Shown: positions 39,577 to 49,237 of the stretch, piece by piece
Position numbering within the stretch: position 1 is the first letter of the stretch
How the letters are laid out: the number at the start of each line of letters is the position of its first letter
Assembly: GCF_021290965.1 (NCBI RefSeq)
Contig: NZ_JAJOYT010000004.1
Span: 248,001 to 312,000, forward strand
Origin: Rheinheimera faecalis
GTDB taxonomy: Bacteria > Pseudomonadota > Gammaproteobacteria > Enterobacterales > Alteromonadaceae
Length of the DNA: 64,000 nt
Reading direction: 5' to 3'
Program-made: the position numbers and the translations under genes
Notes under the pieces: model-generated
Databases searched by the model: none
What the model saw: only the letters and a program-made list of their open reading frames with translations
Told to the model about the DNA's origin: nothing

Positions 39577-42288
39577 ATGAAAAACAAGATCTTAGGTAAT
39601 ATATCGCTCAGCCTTATTGCTTGTGCGGTTTTAGCAGGGTGTGGATCGGACGATAAAGACGAATTACCAACAGTATCCGTTGCAGCTGCAGTTTCGTTAA
39701 AAGAAAGCCGAACAACCACTATTGCTGCCACAGCAGCAGATGATGACGACACTATTACATACAGCTGGACTCAAGTGTCTGGCCCAACCCTTACGTTAAC
39801 CAATACAACCACAGCTACTGTAGGAGTAACAGCCCCTGCTGTTGATGCCAACGGTGCAGCTGTGCTTCGTATCACAATTACAGATGAAGGCGGCCAGACT
39901 GCCAGTGCAGATGTTACTGTCAACGTCGCCAATAATGTGTTGCCAACAGTTACTGCTGCTTTTGAAGCCGCTGCTGAAAAGTCAGATGTGGCCTTAACAG
40001 CTGTTGCTGCTGATTCAGATGGTGAAGTTGTCACCTACAGCTGGATACAAACTTCAGGTGATGCTGTAACACTAACGGGCGCTGATACTGCGACACTCAG
40101 TTTTACAGCCCCAAGTGTGACAGAAGATACGCCACTGGGCTTTAGTCTTACTATAACCGATGATGACGAAGAAACCGCCAGAGTGGAAGGTGTAGTCACT
40201 ATCACTCCTGTTCTTACAACCTTCACCGTAACCGGCACAGTATCTGAAGCGGCTTTTGCTAATGCAACAGTCACAGGGTCTTTGGCCGGCCAGTCATTCA
40301 CTGCAACCGCAGATGCTGCTGGTACTTTTAGTTTACCTATGCAAGCTGATGATGACGAAACTAATTTGTTTGCCAATATTACCGCAAGTTCGGTAACAAC
40401 AGCTGGTCTGGAATTCTACAAGTTTGTGCCAAGCCTGACGGCAGATGTTACCGAGGCGGCTGCAGTTTCTTTTACAACAAAACTGTCTTCAGCCGTTGCA
40501 GGCCTGTTTGATGTACAGCCAATGGCTGAAGGCGATGGCCCGAATACCATCGCTATTAACGCAGTATCTACAGCCTTGTATTCATTAATAGTCGCCGCCA
40601 ATGGCGGAACAGCACCAGCCAACCTTGATAGCTTTACCTTAGTGGAAAAATCTGTCAGTCCGGATGAACTGATTGAAGCCGCTGCAGTAGTTAAACTTAT
40701 TACTCAGGGTGGTGTATTTGCGTTACCAGAAGGGGTGACTAACGTTCTTGAATTACTGACCAATACCGAAGCTTATAATGATTATGTGGCTGCAGCCGAA
40801 GCCGAAGATCCAGGCATTATTGAGCAAACTATTGATGAGATTATCACTGATCCTGAGTTAACACCGCCAGTTGATGAAGGTAGCTTAGCCAGCACCTATT
40901 TTGAAGTCTATCCAGCTGCTGATGGTTTCTTATCACGAGGGGGCAATAGATATGACTTTAATGAAGACGGCAGCGGAGCTGAAGTTTTCAGTGCGGGGGT
41001 CCATGAGTTTGAGTGGAGTCTGACAGAAGGAAAAGTAGAGATCACCTATTCAGGTGATACAAGCTCTACCTATTTCCCCAGTGTAGTAGTAGGTTTGTTT
41101 GGCTTGACTCAGGAACAGGTGAATCAGCTTTATCAGGCGAACTATTTCCAGGTTGAAGCGAAACAAACGCCTTTAACTGCAAGCCTGACCCGTATCATAC
41201 AAGGTGAAAAAACCGACACCTACCGCGTGGTTTCAACCGGGACCAGAGCTATGGTTCCTGTCACTTTACCAGGTGGTGTAGTGATCAACCCTGAACCTGT
41301 AAGTTATGAAACTACCGAAGACCAGCTGTTGCGTAATGCTGACAAACTGGGAGATGTGAAATTTACAGCATCAGAGCTGGAAGGCGAATGGGTATTTGAA
41401 CATTATTATTACGCAGGTGACGATGGTTTTGGCTACGCCAATATGTTCGCTGACATCTTTGATATCAGTGCTGATGGTGCTGGTGTAGCGCTTGAGAACG
41501 ACAAAGCCTTTACATGGGAATTAGATGATAAAGGTTTGTTTGTCGTGACTTTCGAGGACGGATCTTATTCGGAAATCATGAAATTGGATCAACTGGGTAC
41601 AGATGTTCAGGTATTTAGTGCTTCGTATGACGCAGAAGGTAACTTGGTCGCCGCAGATGCTGATTACGCACTGAAACTTGATGGCAGTGATTTCAAAGAT
41701 TTTGATCAGACCAACCCGGAAGACATGTACTGGAATACGACTATCAATACCTGGACCAAAGACTCCTGGGACGGTGATACCCTGTTGTGGGATGATGGCT
41801 TTGCTTACTTTGGCTGGCAATTGCTTGAAGACGGCACTGGCTATCAGATGGGAAGCTATGAAATGTCACCGCCAGACTTTGAACCGCTATTTAATACCCC
41901 TTTAGGTTGGACAAAAGACGCAATTTCTGAGGACGAGTCTATTGTCTCTATCAACCGTTGGATGTGCTGGGACGACACGACCAAACCTTGTGCACAACGT
42001 CAGTGGCGTTTACTCAAATCAACTGATGGTATCTTAGGGCCTCGTATTTATGTATTTGAGGTTGAAGATCGCAGAGATAGCAGCACTTCGCCTTGGTATG
42101 TCGCCAGTGGTTTGGGCCCTCGCATCAATATTTATGAGGAAATTGCTTTTGATTACTGGAACGACACTGCAGTTGCAGAAGAAGTTGTTGTTGCCGGACA
42201 ATCTAAGGGTCTTGGTTTTACGTCCACTAAGAAATCAGTGGCACGTACTTTGGTTGAACCAAATCAAAAGCCTGAACTTGGTTTGTAA
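39577..42288 (+). CDS. Large outer-membrane lipoprotein with Ig/PKD-like repeats, function unknown
   Basis: A 903-residue protein. The signal peptide ends in lipobox LAGC (Cys22); the next residues are Gly-Ser, so the outer membrane is the likely site. Two tandem Ig/PKD-type domains follow (about residues 30-120 and 122-212), each with the YSW-Q-SG-x-V/L-T-L pattern (YSWTQVSGPTLTL; YSWIQTSGDAVTL). Next comes a carboxypeptidase-regulatory-like module (TVTGTVSEAAFANATVTG, 214-275). The C-terminal 600 residues are rich in Asp, Trp and Tyr and I do not recognise them. An AAGGAG ribosome site precedes it, and a strong terminator ends it, so it is a single-gene unit. It is not evidently part of the motility or polysaccharide operons. 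Confidence 0.85.
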   Translation: MKNKILGNISLSLIACAVLAGCGSDDKDELPTVSVAAAVSLKESRTTTIAATAADDDDTITYSWTQVSGPTLTLTNTTTATVGVTAPAVDANGAAVLRITITDEGGQTASADVTVNVANNVLPTVTAAFEAAAEKSDVALTAVAADSDGEVVTYSWIQTSGDAVTLTGADTATLSFTAPSVTEDTPLGFSLTITDDDEETARVEGVVTITPVLTTFTVTGTVSEAAFANATVTGSLAGQSFTATADAAGTFSLPMQADDDETNLFANITASSVTTAGLEFYKFVPSLTADVTEAAAVSFTTKLSSAVAGLFDVQPMAEGDGPNTIAINAVSTALYSLIVAANGGTAPANLDSFTLVEKSVSPDELIEAAAVVKLITQGGVFALPEGVTNVLELLTNTEAYNDYVAAAEAEDPGIIEQTIDEIITDPELTPPVDEGSLASTYFEVYPAADGFLSRGGNRYDFNEDGSGAEVFSAGVHEFEWSLTEGKVEITYSGDTSSTYFPSVVVGLFGLTQEQVNQLYQANYFQVEAKQTPLTASLTRIIQGEKTDTYRVVSTGTRAMVPVTLPGGVVINPEPVSYETTEDQLLRNADKLGDVKFTASELEGEWVFEHYYYAGDDGFGYANMFADIFDISADGAGVALENDKAFTWELDDKGLFVVTFEDGSYSEIMKLDQLGTDVQVFSASYDAEGNLVAADADYALKLDGSDFKDFDQTNPEDMYWNTTINTWTKDSWDGDTLLWDDGFAYFGWQLLEDGTGYQMGSYEMSPPDFEPLFNTPLGWTKDAISEDESIVSINRWMCWDDTTKPCAQRQWRLLKSTDGILGPRIYVFEVEDRRDSSTSPWYVASGLGPRINIYEEIAFDYWNDTAVAEEVVVAGQSKGLGFTSTKKSVARTLVEPNQKPELGL

Positions 42289-42323
42289 GTGAACAGATAA
42301 CTTTACGAGCTTTTGTTTGATTG

Positions 42324-42354
42324 AAAACCACCTCCTTGCTGAGGTGGTTTTTTT
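42324..42354 (+). terminator. Rho-independent terminator of the lipoprotein gene
   Basis: AAAACCACCTC (42324-42334) pairs perfectly with GAGGTGGTTTT (42341-42351) around a six-base loop and continues into a T-run. It lies 35 bases after the stop. Confidence 0.9.
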
Positions 42355-42413
42355 ACTTTTAGAGCTCAGCAACTATAGTTTGGCTACAAGGATGGTCATT
42401 TCAGGAAAACCTT

Positions 42414-43820
42414 ATGCAGTATCCAACTCTTATTCATCATGGTGCTGTTGATGGTGTAACAGGGTCCTGTCACCAATATTTTCTGAACGATCAGCAAAGT
42501 GTGTTGATTGATTGCGGTTTGTTTCAGGGGATAGAGCAGGGCAGGGGTAAAGCAGGTTCAGATTCCGCTCAAATCAATTTTTCGCTCGATGGTATTCAGG
42601 CACTGTTATTGACCCACGTGCATATTGACCACGCTGGCCGTATTCCTTATTTAATTGCAGCAGGCTTTCAGGGCCCGATTTATTGCAGCAAGGCATCCGC
42701 CCTGTTATTACCTCTTGTGCTGGAAGATGCGCTAAAAATGGGCATCACGCGGGATGAAAAACTCATCACTGGTTTTATTCAGGCGGTATCACGTCAACTG
42801 CGCCCATGTCATTACGGGCAATGGTATCCATTGGAAGGATGTGCGGAAACTACGCAGATTCGTTTTCAAAATGCCGGCCATATTCTGGGCTCTGCGTATA
42901 TCGAAATTCGCCATCAAACTCTGTTGCCTGATGAACAGGGTTGGTATAAAGCTGTGTTTTCAGGGGATTTAGGGGCGCGTGATACGCCATTATTGCCGGA
43001 CCCAACTCCGCTAAAAGAGGCTGATTTACTGGTGCTTGAAAGTACTTATGGCGATAAAAACCACGAAGATCGCAAAAACCGGCAGCAGCGATTACAGCAG
43101 GTGTTGGAAAAAGCCTTTAAGGACAATGGCACAGTACTGATACCAGCTTTTAGTATTGGTCGTACTCAGGAGCTGTTGTACGAACTGGAGGACATTATTC
43201 ATCGCATGCAAGGACAGGCTATCCACCAAGGTTTGAGGTGGGAGCAGCTTGATATTATTGTCGACTCACCTCTGGCGGCAAACTTCACTGCAGTGTACAA
43301 AGAGTTAAAAGACTATTGGGATGACGAGGCCAAACAAAAGCTACAAAGCGGCCGCCATCCTCTGCAGTTTGAGCAGCTACTTACCATCAAAAGTCATGAC
43401 GATCACCAAAAGGTAGTACAGCATTTAGCGGACACTGGCAGACCCGCCATCGTTATAGCTGCTAGCGGTATGTGCGCAGGAGGCAGAGTGGTAAATTACC
43501 TGAAAGCTTTATTAAGCTCTGCACGCCATCAAATTTTATTTATCGGCTATCAGGCTCGTGGTACGCCAGGCGCAGCCATACTGCAACAAGCCCAAACCGG
43601 AGGGCATGTGCAGCTGGATGGTGAAGACTACCCCATTAAAGCCGAAGTGATACAGCTGAGTGGTTATTCTGCCCATGCAGACCAGCAAGACTTACTGCAT
43701 TTTGTTGATCAGATGCAGGCCCCGCCGAAGCAAATACGTTTGGTGCATGGAGACAGCGACGCCAAACTGGAGCTTAAAAGAAAGCTTAAAGCCAGAGGCC
43801 ATACCGTAGTCATCGGATAA
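42414..43820 (+). CDS. Beta-CASP metallo-beta-lactamase RNase-like protein
   Basis: A 468-residue protein of the CPSF/YSH1-like (KH-less) beta-CASP family. The zinc motif HVHIDH is at residues 68-73, with further metal ligands in QNAGHILGSAYIE and VFSGDLGARDTPLL. The beta-CASP insert has LLVLESTYGDKNHEDR, IPAFSIGRTQELLYEL and VIAASGMCAGGRVVNYL. The C-terminal Zn-binding block ends with LSGYSAHADQQDLLHFV and RLVHGDSDAKLELKRKL. Such proteins are exo- or endoribonucleases. It stands alone between two hairpins and has no clear functional link to its neighbours. Confidence 0.88.
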   Translation: MQYPTLIHHGAVDGVTGSCHQYFLNDQQSVLIDCGLFQGIEQGRGKAGSDSAQINFSLDGIQALLLTHVHIDHAGRIPYLIAAGFQGPIYCSKASALLLPLVLEDALKMGITRDEKLITGFIQAVSRQLRPCHYGQWYPLEGCAETTQIRFQNAGHILGSAYIEIRHQTLLPDEQGWYKAVFSGDLGARDTPLLPDPTPLKEADLLVLESTYGDKNHEDRKNRQQRLQQVLEKAFKDNGTVLIPAFSIGRTQELLYELEDIIHRMQGQAIHQGLRWEQLDIIVDSPLAANFTAVYKELKDYWDDEAKQKLQSGRHPLQFEQLLTIKSHDDHQKVVQHLADTGRPAIVIAASGMCAGGRVVNYLKALLSSARHQILFIGYQARGTPGAAILQQAQTGGHVQLDGEDYPIKAEVIQLSGYSAHADQQDLLHFVDQMQAPPKQIRLVHGDSDAKLELKRKLKARGHTVVIG

Positions 43821-43821
43821 A

Positions 43822-43873
43822 AATGGGGTCAGATCACATTAGTTATGTGTAACTAATGTGATCTGACCCCATT
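43822..43873. repeat. GGGGTCAGATCACATTA palindrome with 10-bp flanking direct repeats
   Basis: Perfect 24-bp arms (43822-43845 and 43850-43873) around loop TGTG. The left arm starts one base after the stop codon of the preceding gene. GGATAAAAAT occurs on both sides (43815-43824 and 43874-43883), which looks like a target-site duplication, though the left copy overlaps the arm by three bases. The element shares 20 contiguous bases with the palindrome at 25118. It may also end transcription. Confidence 0.88.
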
Positions 43874-43980
43874 GGATAAAAATAGATTTTTAAGTTCCTG
43901 TTCAGCTACTGCACTTTACTCTGCCGCCACAGCGTAAATTCTGATACCATTTCAGCAGTTTCAGTTTAATGGAAGTCCCT

Positions 43981-45105
43981 ATGATCAAAGTATTAAGTGT
44001 GTTTGGTACCAGACCTGAAGCCATCAAAATGGCGCCTCTTGTGAATTTATTAAAAGAAACTCCGGGTATCGATAGCAAAGTCTGTGTCACAGGCCAACAC
44101 AGAGAAATGCTGGATCAGGTGCTGAAGCTGTTTAATATAGTTCCAGACTATGATCTGGCTATTATGAAAGCAGGGCAGGACTTGTATGACGTCACCACCA
44201 GCATACTACTGAATATCAAGCCAGTTTTGCGCGATTTTAAACCTGACATCGTATTAGTGCATGGCGACACCAGTACCACGTTTGCCGCGGCTTTAGCCTG
44301 TTATTATGAGAAAACAGCTGTGGGTCATGTAGAAGCAGGGCTTCGCACTGGTAATATCTATAGCCCCTGGCCAGAAGAAGCCAATCGTAAGCTGACAGGT
44401 GCTTTAACTAAACTGCACTTTGCGCCAACAGCGACATCACAGCAGAATTTGCTGCGAGAAAATGTCGACCCTGCCGGCATAGTGGTCACAGGCAATACAG
44501 TGATTGATGCCTTGCATCAGGTGGTGGCAAAAATTGATGGCGACGCCACTTTAACCAAAAACTTCGAGCAGCAGTTCCCATATGGCTTAAACGGTCGCCG
44601 TTTAGTGCTGGTTACAGGCCATAGACGTGAAAGTTTTGGTGACGGTTTTGAACAAATTTGTGCTGGCTTAAAACAAATCGCTCAGCAATTCCCCGACACA
44701 GACGTGGTCTATCCGGTGCACTTAAACCCCAATGTACGCGAACCTGTATTTCGGTTATTAAGCGACACCTCCAATGTTCACTTAATTGAACCCCAGGATT
44801 ATCTGCCTTTTGTTTACCTGATGAGCCGCAGCACAGTGGTGCTTACCGACTCAGGTGGTATTCAGGAAGAAGCCCCATCTTTAGGTAAACCTGTATTGGT
44901 GATGCGCGACACCACAGAACGCCCTGAAGCAGTGGCTGCTGGTACCGTCAAATTAGTTGGAACAGATGCTGATGTGATAGTACGCGAAGTCAGCCGCTTA
45001 TTAACCGACAAAGCCTACTATGAGCAAATGAGTTTCGCCCACAACCCGTATGGCGACGGCAAAGCTTGTGCCCGTATTATTGAGGCTATTAAAGCCAGTT
45101 TTTAA
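43981..45105 (+). CDS. wecB: UDP-N-acetylglucosamine 2-epimerase (non-hydrolysing)
   Basis: A 374-residue GT-B-fold epimerase converting UDP-GlcNAc to UDP-ManNAc. Family motifs: [14 protein letters not shown] at the start, [56 protein letters not shown] and [23 protein letters not shown] use the ATG at 43981 because GGAAG sits five bases upstream, while the ATG at 43969 would put that site inside the gene. Its product feeds WecC (49409), giving UDP-ManNAcA. It is separated from the export genes by a 400-base leader. Confidence 0.94.
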   Translation: MIKVLSVFGTRPEAIKMAPLVNLLKETPGIDSKVCVTGQHREMLDQVLKLFNIVPDYDLAIMKAGQDLYDVTTSILLNIKPVLRDFKPDIVLVHGDTSTTFAAALACYYEKTAVGHVEAGLRTGNIYSPWPEEANRKLTGALTKLHFAPTATSQQNLLRENVDPAGIVVTGNTVIDALHQVVAKIDGDATLTKNFEQQFPYGLNGRRLVLVTGHRRESFGDGFEQICAGLKQIAQQFPDTDVVYPVHLNPNVREPVFRLLSDTSNVHLIEPQDYLPFVYLMSRSTVVLTDSGGIQEEAPSLGKPVLVMRDTTERPEAVAAGTVKLVGTDADVIVREVSRLLTDKAYYEQMSFAHNPYGDGKACARIIEAIKASF

Positions 45106-45507
45106 GCTGCTGCTTTAAAGGCAATCTGGCGGTGAGATATTCAAAAGTGCCTCACCGCTGGCATCAAATAAATAAATTTGCGATAGACAAAAACGACGGA
45201 ATTAGCTAAAGTCCCGCCCGGTTTTTAGTGAAAAGCCTTAAAGGACAAGTAGCATCAGGATGTGCAGAAATACTTTCTGCTTTAACTCTGCGTTTACGTC
45301 ATGTGTCTTAATTCGTGTATTTAAAAAAACAGCAGAAGTTTTGTCTCTGTTCTTGGAAAAATGCGCTTAGTATTTGTGATTAAAAAGTAACTAATCATAG
45401 TTTCTCGCTGTGTTCAGTCCAGTTTTTGCTTGGAAATACAGCTAAAGCAGGTAAACTAGGCAAAGTTTTTTGTTAGCTCTAACCACTATAAAATCTGGAG
45501 TTGTAGG
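45106..45507 (+). promoter_or_regulatory. 402-base gap and probable leader of the polysaccharide export operon
   Basis: No gene is visible. An inverted repeat GCGGTGAG/CTCACCGC (45129-45158) and a second imperfect one, AAAACG…CGGTTTTT (about 45193-45226), may form a wecB terminator region. The rest is AT-rich and should hold the promoter of the operon starting at 45508. I looked for a JUMPstart/ops element (GGCGGTAGC) and found only GGCGGTGAG at 45128, which is not a match. A GGAG ribosome site is at 45497-45500. No promoter could be fixed with confidence. Confidence 0.4.
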
Positions 45508-48294
45508 GTGCTGAAATTTGTAAAATTCGCCGTGTTTGCTGCGTTTGTTGTGGCATTACCTGTATCTGCTGTGACGCCGTCACCAGCCATGATTGCACAG
45601 TTCCAAAATCTGTCTCCTGCTGAGCAGCAACGTTTAGCTAAGCAATATGGTATTGAGTTGCCTGCCGGTTCTTCTGGCTCTTCAACATCACAACAAGCCC
45701 AACCAGAAGTTCTTACACCGCAACAGGTATCGGTGGCTAAGGAGCGTATTGTCGCTGCTCCCACAGTTGCCGCCGTGTCAGGGCGTTTTGGTATGTCAAT
45801 GTTCGACTCCAACGTTAGTACCTTCGCGCCTATAGACAACGCTCCTGTTGCTGAAAACTACCGCTTGGGGCCCGATGATATTGTTTTGTTACAGCTATTT
45901 GGTAAACAAAATAGCAGTGAAGAGTTAAAAGTAAGCCGTAATGGCTCTGTAAGTTTGCCCGAAATAGGCCCGGTGAATGTTAATGGTTTAACAGTGGCTC
46001 AGGCTGCTGATCTTATAGTAAATAAAGTGCGCGAAGCCATGATAGGCGTTGATGCTGTTGTTACTATGGGCAAATTACGCACCATCAATATTTTTGTAGC
46101 TGGTGAAGCAAAAACGCCAGGTATGTTTGCTGTTTCAGCTTTAACTAATGTAACTCAGGCTTTGTATGTGGCTGGTGGTGTATCCGAAATAGGTAGCCTG
46201 AGAGATATTCAGGTAAAACGTAACGGTGAAACTGTAGCTCGTTTTGATTTATATAACTTGTTATTACGTGGTGATAATAGTGGTGATATTCAGCTTAAGC
46301 ACGGTGACGTTGTTTTTGTAGCTCCTTTAAAAGCCACTGTTGAAGCTACAGGTGAAGTAAAACGCCCTGCTATTTATGAAATTAAATCTGGCGAAACTAT
46401 AGACAACTTATTATCTATGGTTGGTGGTACTAAAGCTGGTGCTTACCCACAATCTGTGGTGTTAGAGCGTTTTGACAGCAATAACCTACGGAATTTATTA
46501 AATCTTGATCTTACCAATGCTACAAATAAGCAAATGTTGTTGCGTGACGGTGATGTCTTAATAGTCTCAGCAACTTCTCCTCGTATTGAACATCAGGTTA
46601 CTTTAGTCGGCGCCGTAGTGCGTCCAGGCCAATATTCATGGCAACAAGGGTTAAGAGTGAATGATTTAATTAAATCATTTTGGGCTGATCTGCATATGAC
46701 AGCTGATTTAGATTACGCACTGGTAGTACGTGAAACTAACGATGCAGGTGATGTAAAAGTAATGCAGTTTGCCTTAGCGAACGCCGTAAATCAGCCGCAA
46801 AGCGTTGATAATTTAGAGTTAAAGCCACGTGATTTAGTGCTGGTGTTTAACTATGCAGAACAAGCTGTCAACAGAACTGCATTAAATGATTATTTGCGCA
46901 AAGAAGTTCAAAAGCGCTATAACACCAGTGATGAAATGCGCTGGGCAGCGAGTGAAGACTTATCTAGTGTTGGTTTTAACAACTTAGTACAAGATAACGA
47001 AAACCGTATGGCTCGTCGAGCTTCCTTAGGTGCTACTGATGTTATCGCTGGGCAAAAAATTGTTGATGCTCAGCTTTATGATAGCCAACCTAAACGAGCT
47101 ATGTTTGATCAAACCGAGGTTGGAGTAAGTGTTGGCGAAAGTGCTTTGCCAGATATTATGCAGCAAGTCATGCTAAAGCTTTATTATGATAAAGAGCTGC
47201 TAAATTTATCCGCAAGTTTTAACCGCACTGAACTCATGTTCCCGCTTATCGAAAAACTAAAAATGCAGGCCCGCAATGGCGCTTCACCTTTATTGGTTCG
47301 GGTGAGCGGAGAGGTGAAAGTGCCAGGTGAGTACCCACTGGTTGAAGGTGCTAATTTAAAACACTTAATTACAGCAGCCAGCGGTTTGACTGAATCTGCA
47401 TATTTAGGCAGGGCTGAACTGACTAGGGCCGAAGGCATTAACAGTAGCAGTAACTCCATTGAAGTGAAAAACATCGCAGTTAATCTACAAACTACCTTTA
47501 ATGGGGAAGAAAATTTTGCTCTGCAAAGCCGTGATAGATTAAGTGTTTTCCCTATTCCTGACTGGAATATAGAGCGTGCAATTGAAGTTCGTGGTGAAGT
47601 AAAATTCCCGGGGCGCTACACCATTCAACGTGGTGAAATGTTATCCGATGTAATTGAACGCGCCGGTGGCTTAAGTCGCAGTGCCTTCATGCAAGGGGTG
47701 GTTTATACCCGTGAAAGTGTAAAAGAGCGTGAGCGTCTGCAACTTAAAAAACTGACTGAACAATTGCGTGCAGACATAGCAACAAAAAGTTTATCTGAGG
47801 CTGGTATACAAACATCGCCACAAGACGCCTTGTTGATGATCGATCAGCTAGAAAAACAACCTCCTATAGGCAGGCTTGTGCTTGATGTCCCAGCGATTTT
47901 GGCTGGCGATATTACCGCAGATATTCCGGTGGAAGATGGAGACTTGTTTTATATTCCCCGTACAGATTATACAGTTTCAGTTGTAGGTGAAGTGCAACAT
48001 GCCAGCAGCCACAGATTTAAAGACAATATGACTGTAGAAAATTATCTAAACCTTGCTGGTGGCTTACGTAAACGTGCTGATGAAGAACGAATTTATGTAA
48101 TAAAAGCAAACGGTTCAGTCGTCATCCCCTCTGCAAAAGGTTGGTTTGCGGTTAAGACTTCTCAGCTTGAACCAGGTGATGCCATTATTGTTCCTGTAGA
48201 TACTGAATATAAAGACAGCTTAGGACTTTGGGCCACTGTGACCCAGATTTTCTATCAAAGTGCCGTGGCTATTGCTGCATTAAATTCTTTTTGA
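45508..48294 (+). CDS. Large SLBB-domain polysaccharide export protein (Wza-related)
   Basis: A 928-residue secreted protein. It begins with GTG at 45508, seven bases after GGAG, and has a signal peptide (KFAVFAAFVVALPVSA). The Poly_export domain starts near residue 115 (NYRLGPDDIVLLQLFGKQN) and is followed by about six SLBB-like units, recognisable by repeated V-x-GEV-x-x-PG-x-Y patterns (FVAGEAKTPGMFAVS, EATGEVKRPAIYEI, VGAVVRPGQYSW, VSGEVKVPGEYPL, VRGEVKFPGRYTI, VGEVQHASSHRF). It would form the outer-membrane/periplasmic export channel. Unlike Wza it has no lipobox Cys after the signal peptide, and it is more than twice as long. wzz follows 12 bases later. Confidence 0.88.
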   Translation: MLKFVKFAVFAAFVVALPVSAVTPSPAMIAQFQNLSPAEQQRLAKQYGIELPAGSSGSSTSQQAQPEVLTPQQVSVAKERIVAAPTVAAVSGRFGMSMFDSNVSTFAPIDNAPVAENYRLGPDDIVLLQLFGKQNSSEELKVSRNGSVSLPEIGPVNVNGLTVAQAADLIVNKVREAMIGVDAVVTMGKLRTINIFVAGEAKTPGMFAVSALTNVTQALYVAGGVSEIGSLRDIQVKRNGETVARFDLYNLLLRGDNSGDIQLKHGDVVFVAPLKATVEATGEVKRPAIYEIKSGETIDNLLSMVGGTKAGAYPQSVVLERFDSNNLRNLLNLDLTNATNKQMLLRDGDVLIVSATSPRIEHQVTLVGAVVRPGQYSWQQGLRVNDLIKSFWADLHMTADLDYALVVRETNDAGDVKVMQFALANAVNQPQSVDNLELKPRDLVLVFNYAEQAVNRTALNDYLRKEVQKRYNTSDEMRWAASEDLSSVGFNNLVQDNENRMARRASLGATDVIAGQKIVDAQLYDSQPKRAMFDQTEVGVSVGESALPDIMQQVMLKLYYDKELLNLSASFNRTELMFPLIEKLKMQARNGASPLLVRVSGEVKVPGEYPLVEGANLKHLITAASGLTESAYLGRAELTRAEGINSSSNSIEVKNIAVNLQTTFNGEENFALQSRDRLSVFPIPDWNIERAIEVRGEVKFPGRYTIQRGEMLSDVIERAGGLSRSAFMQGVVYTRESVKERERLQLKKLTEQLRADIATKSLSEAGIQTSPQDALLMIDQLEKQPPIGRLVLDVPAILAGDITADIPVEDGDLFYIPRTDYTVSVVGEVQHASSHRFKDNMTVENYLNLAGGLRKRADEERIYVIKANGSVVIPSAKGWFAVKTSQLEPGDAIIVPVDTEYKDSLGLWATVTQIFYQSAVAIAALNSF

Positions 48295-48306
48295 TGGAGG
48301 CATAGA

Positions 48307-49233
48307 ATGCAGACGTTAACAGATAAGAGTAATAATCTTAATGACGAAATCGATCTTAGAGAGCTGTTTTCATTAATTTGGAAAGGGCGTTGGTTTGTCC
48401 TGTTATTTGTTTTATTAAGTACATTAATTTCAGTTGTTATAGCATTAGGTTTGCCTAATGTTTATAAATCCGATGTTTTACTTTCACCTGTGTCTGAAAG
48501 TTCAGGAATAAAAATGGGCGGACAAATTGGTGGATTAGCAGCCTTGGCTGGTGTCAATTTAGGAGGTGAAGGAGGAGATAAAGTTTCTTTAGCACTGGAA
48601 ATTATTAAGTCCAGAGAATTTATAGCGCGATTCATTGGAAAGTATGATTTAAAAGTGCAAATTATGGCTGCAAAAAATTGGAGCATGAGCGACAACAGGC
48701 TGAGCTATGATGAAGACATATACGACGTACAAAATAGTGTTTGGGTTAGAGATGTCTCGGCACCATTTAAACCGGAACCTTCTTTATTAGAGACAACCCT
48801 TATTTTTTCCAAAATGTTTAATGTATCCAGAGATAAAGCCTCAGGCATGGTTACCTTGTCTGTGGAGTTCCTGTCTCCAATTATTGCTCAGCAATGGGTT
48901 ACTTTGATCGTTAAAGAAATTAATGATGATATGCGCAGAAGGGATCTGGAAGAAGCTGAATCAAGCATCACCTATCTGAACAAACAGTTAGAACAAACAA
49001 ATTTGTCTGACATGCGAACTATGCTTTTTTCTTTAATAGAAGAACAAACAAAAACTATTATGCTGGCAAATGTCAGAGACGAATATATCCTAAAAACTGT
49101 CGACGCAGCAGTTGTACCCGAATTAAAAGTTGGACCCAAAAGAACTCTTATAGTTGGTTTGGGTTTTTGTTTAGGTTTATTATTAGGCATGTTGTTTGTT
49201 GTAATAAGATATTTTAACTCCAAAAAGAATTAG
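48307..49233 (+). CDS. wzz: Wzz-family polysaccharide chain-length protein
   Basis: A 308-residue polysaccharide co-polymerase without a kinase domain. It has an N-terminal membrane helix (about residues 29-49, WFVLLFVLLSTLISVVIALGL) and a C-terminal one (about 282-302, LIVGLGFCLGLLLGMLFVVI), with a periplasmic middle rich in helices. The pre-TM1 motif IDLRELFSLIWKGRW and the pre-TM2 VVPELKVGPKRTLI (Pro/Gly-rich) are typical. It sets chain length in Wzx/Wzy systems, so wzy is expected outside the window. A strong hairpin follows the stop. Confidence 0.9.
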   Translation: MQTLTDKSNNLNDEIDLRELFSLIWKGRWFVLLFVLLSTLISVVIALGLPNVYKSDVLLSPVSESSGIKMGGQIGGLAALAGVNLGGEGGDKVSLALEIIKSREFIARFIGKYDLKVQIMAAKNWSMSDNRLSYDEDIYDVQNSVWVRDVSAPFKPEPSLLETTLIFSKMFNVSRDKASGMVTLSVEFLSPIIAQQWVTLIVKEINDDMRRRDLEEAESSITYLNKQLEQTNLSDMRTMLFSLIEEQTKTIMLANVRDEYILKTVDAAVVPELKVGPKRTLIVGLGFCLGLLLGMLFVVIRYFNSKKN

Positions 49234-49237
49234 CTCT

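Noticed and set aside
45128-45136. Possible RfaH ops element
   Set aside because: The sequence is GGCGGTGAG, not GGCGGTAGC, and it belongs to an inverted repeat close to the wecB end.
45180-45240. Possible c-di-GMP (GEMM) riboswitch in the export operon leader
   Set aside because: The conserved GEMM helices and tetraloop segments could not be matched; only a vague AAAG-type stretch and one imperfect hairpin are present.
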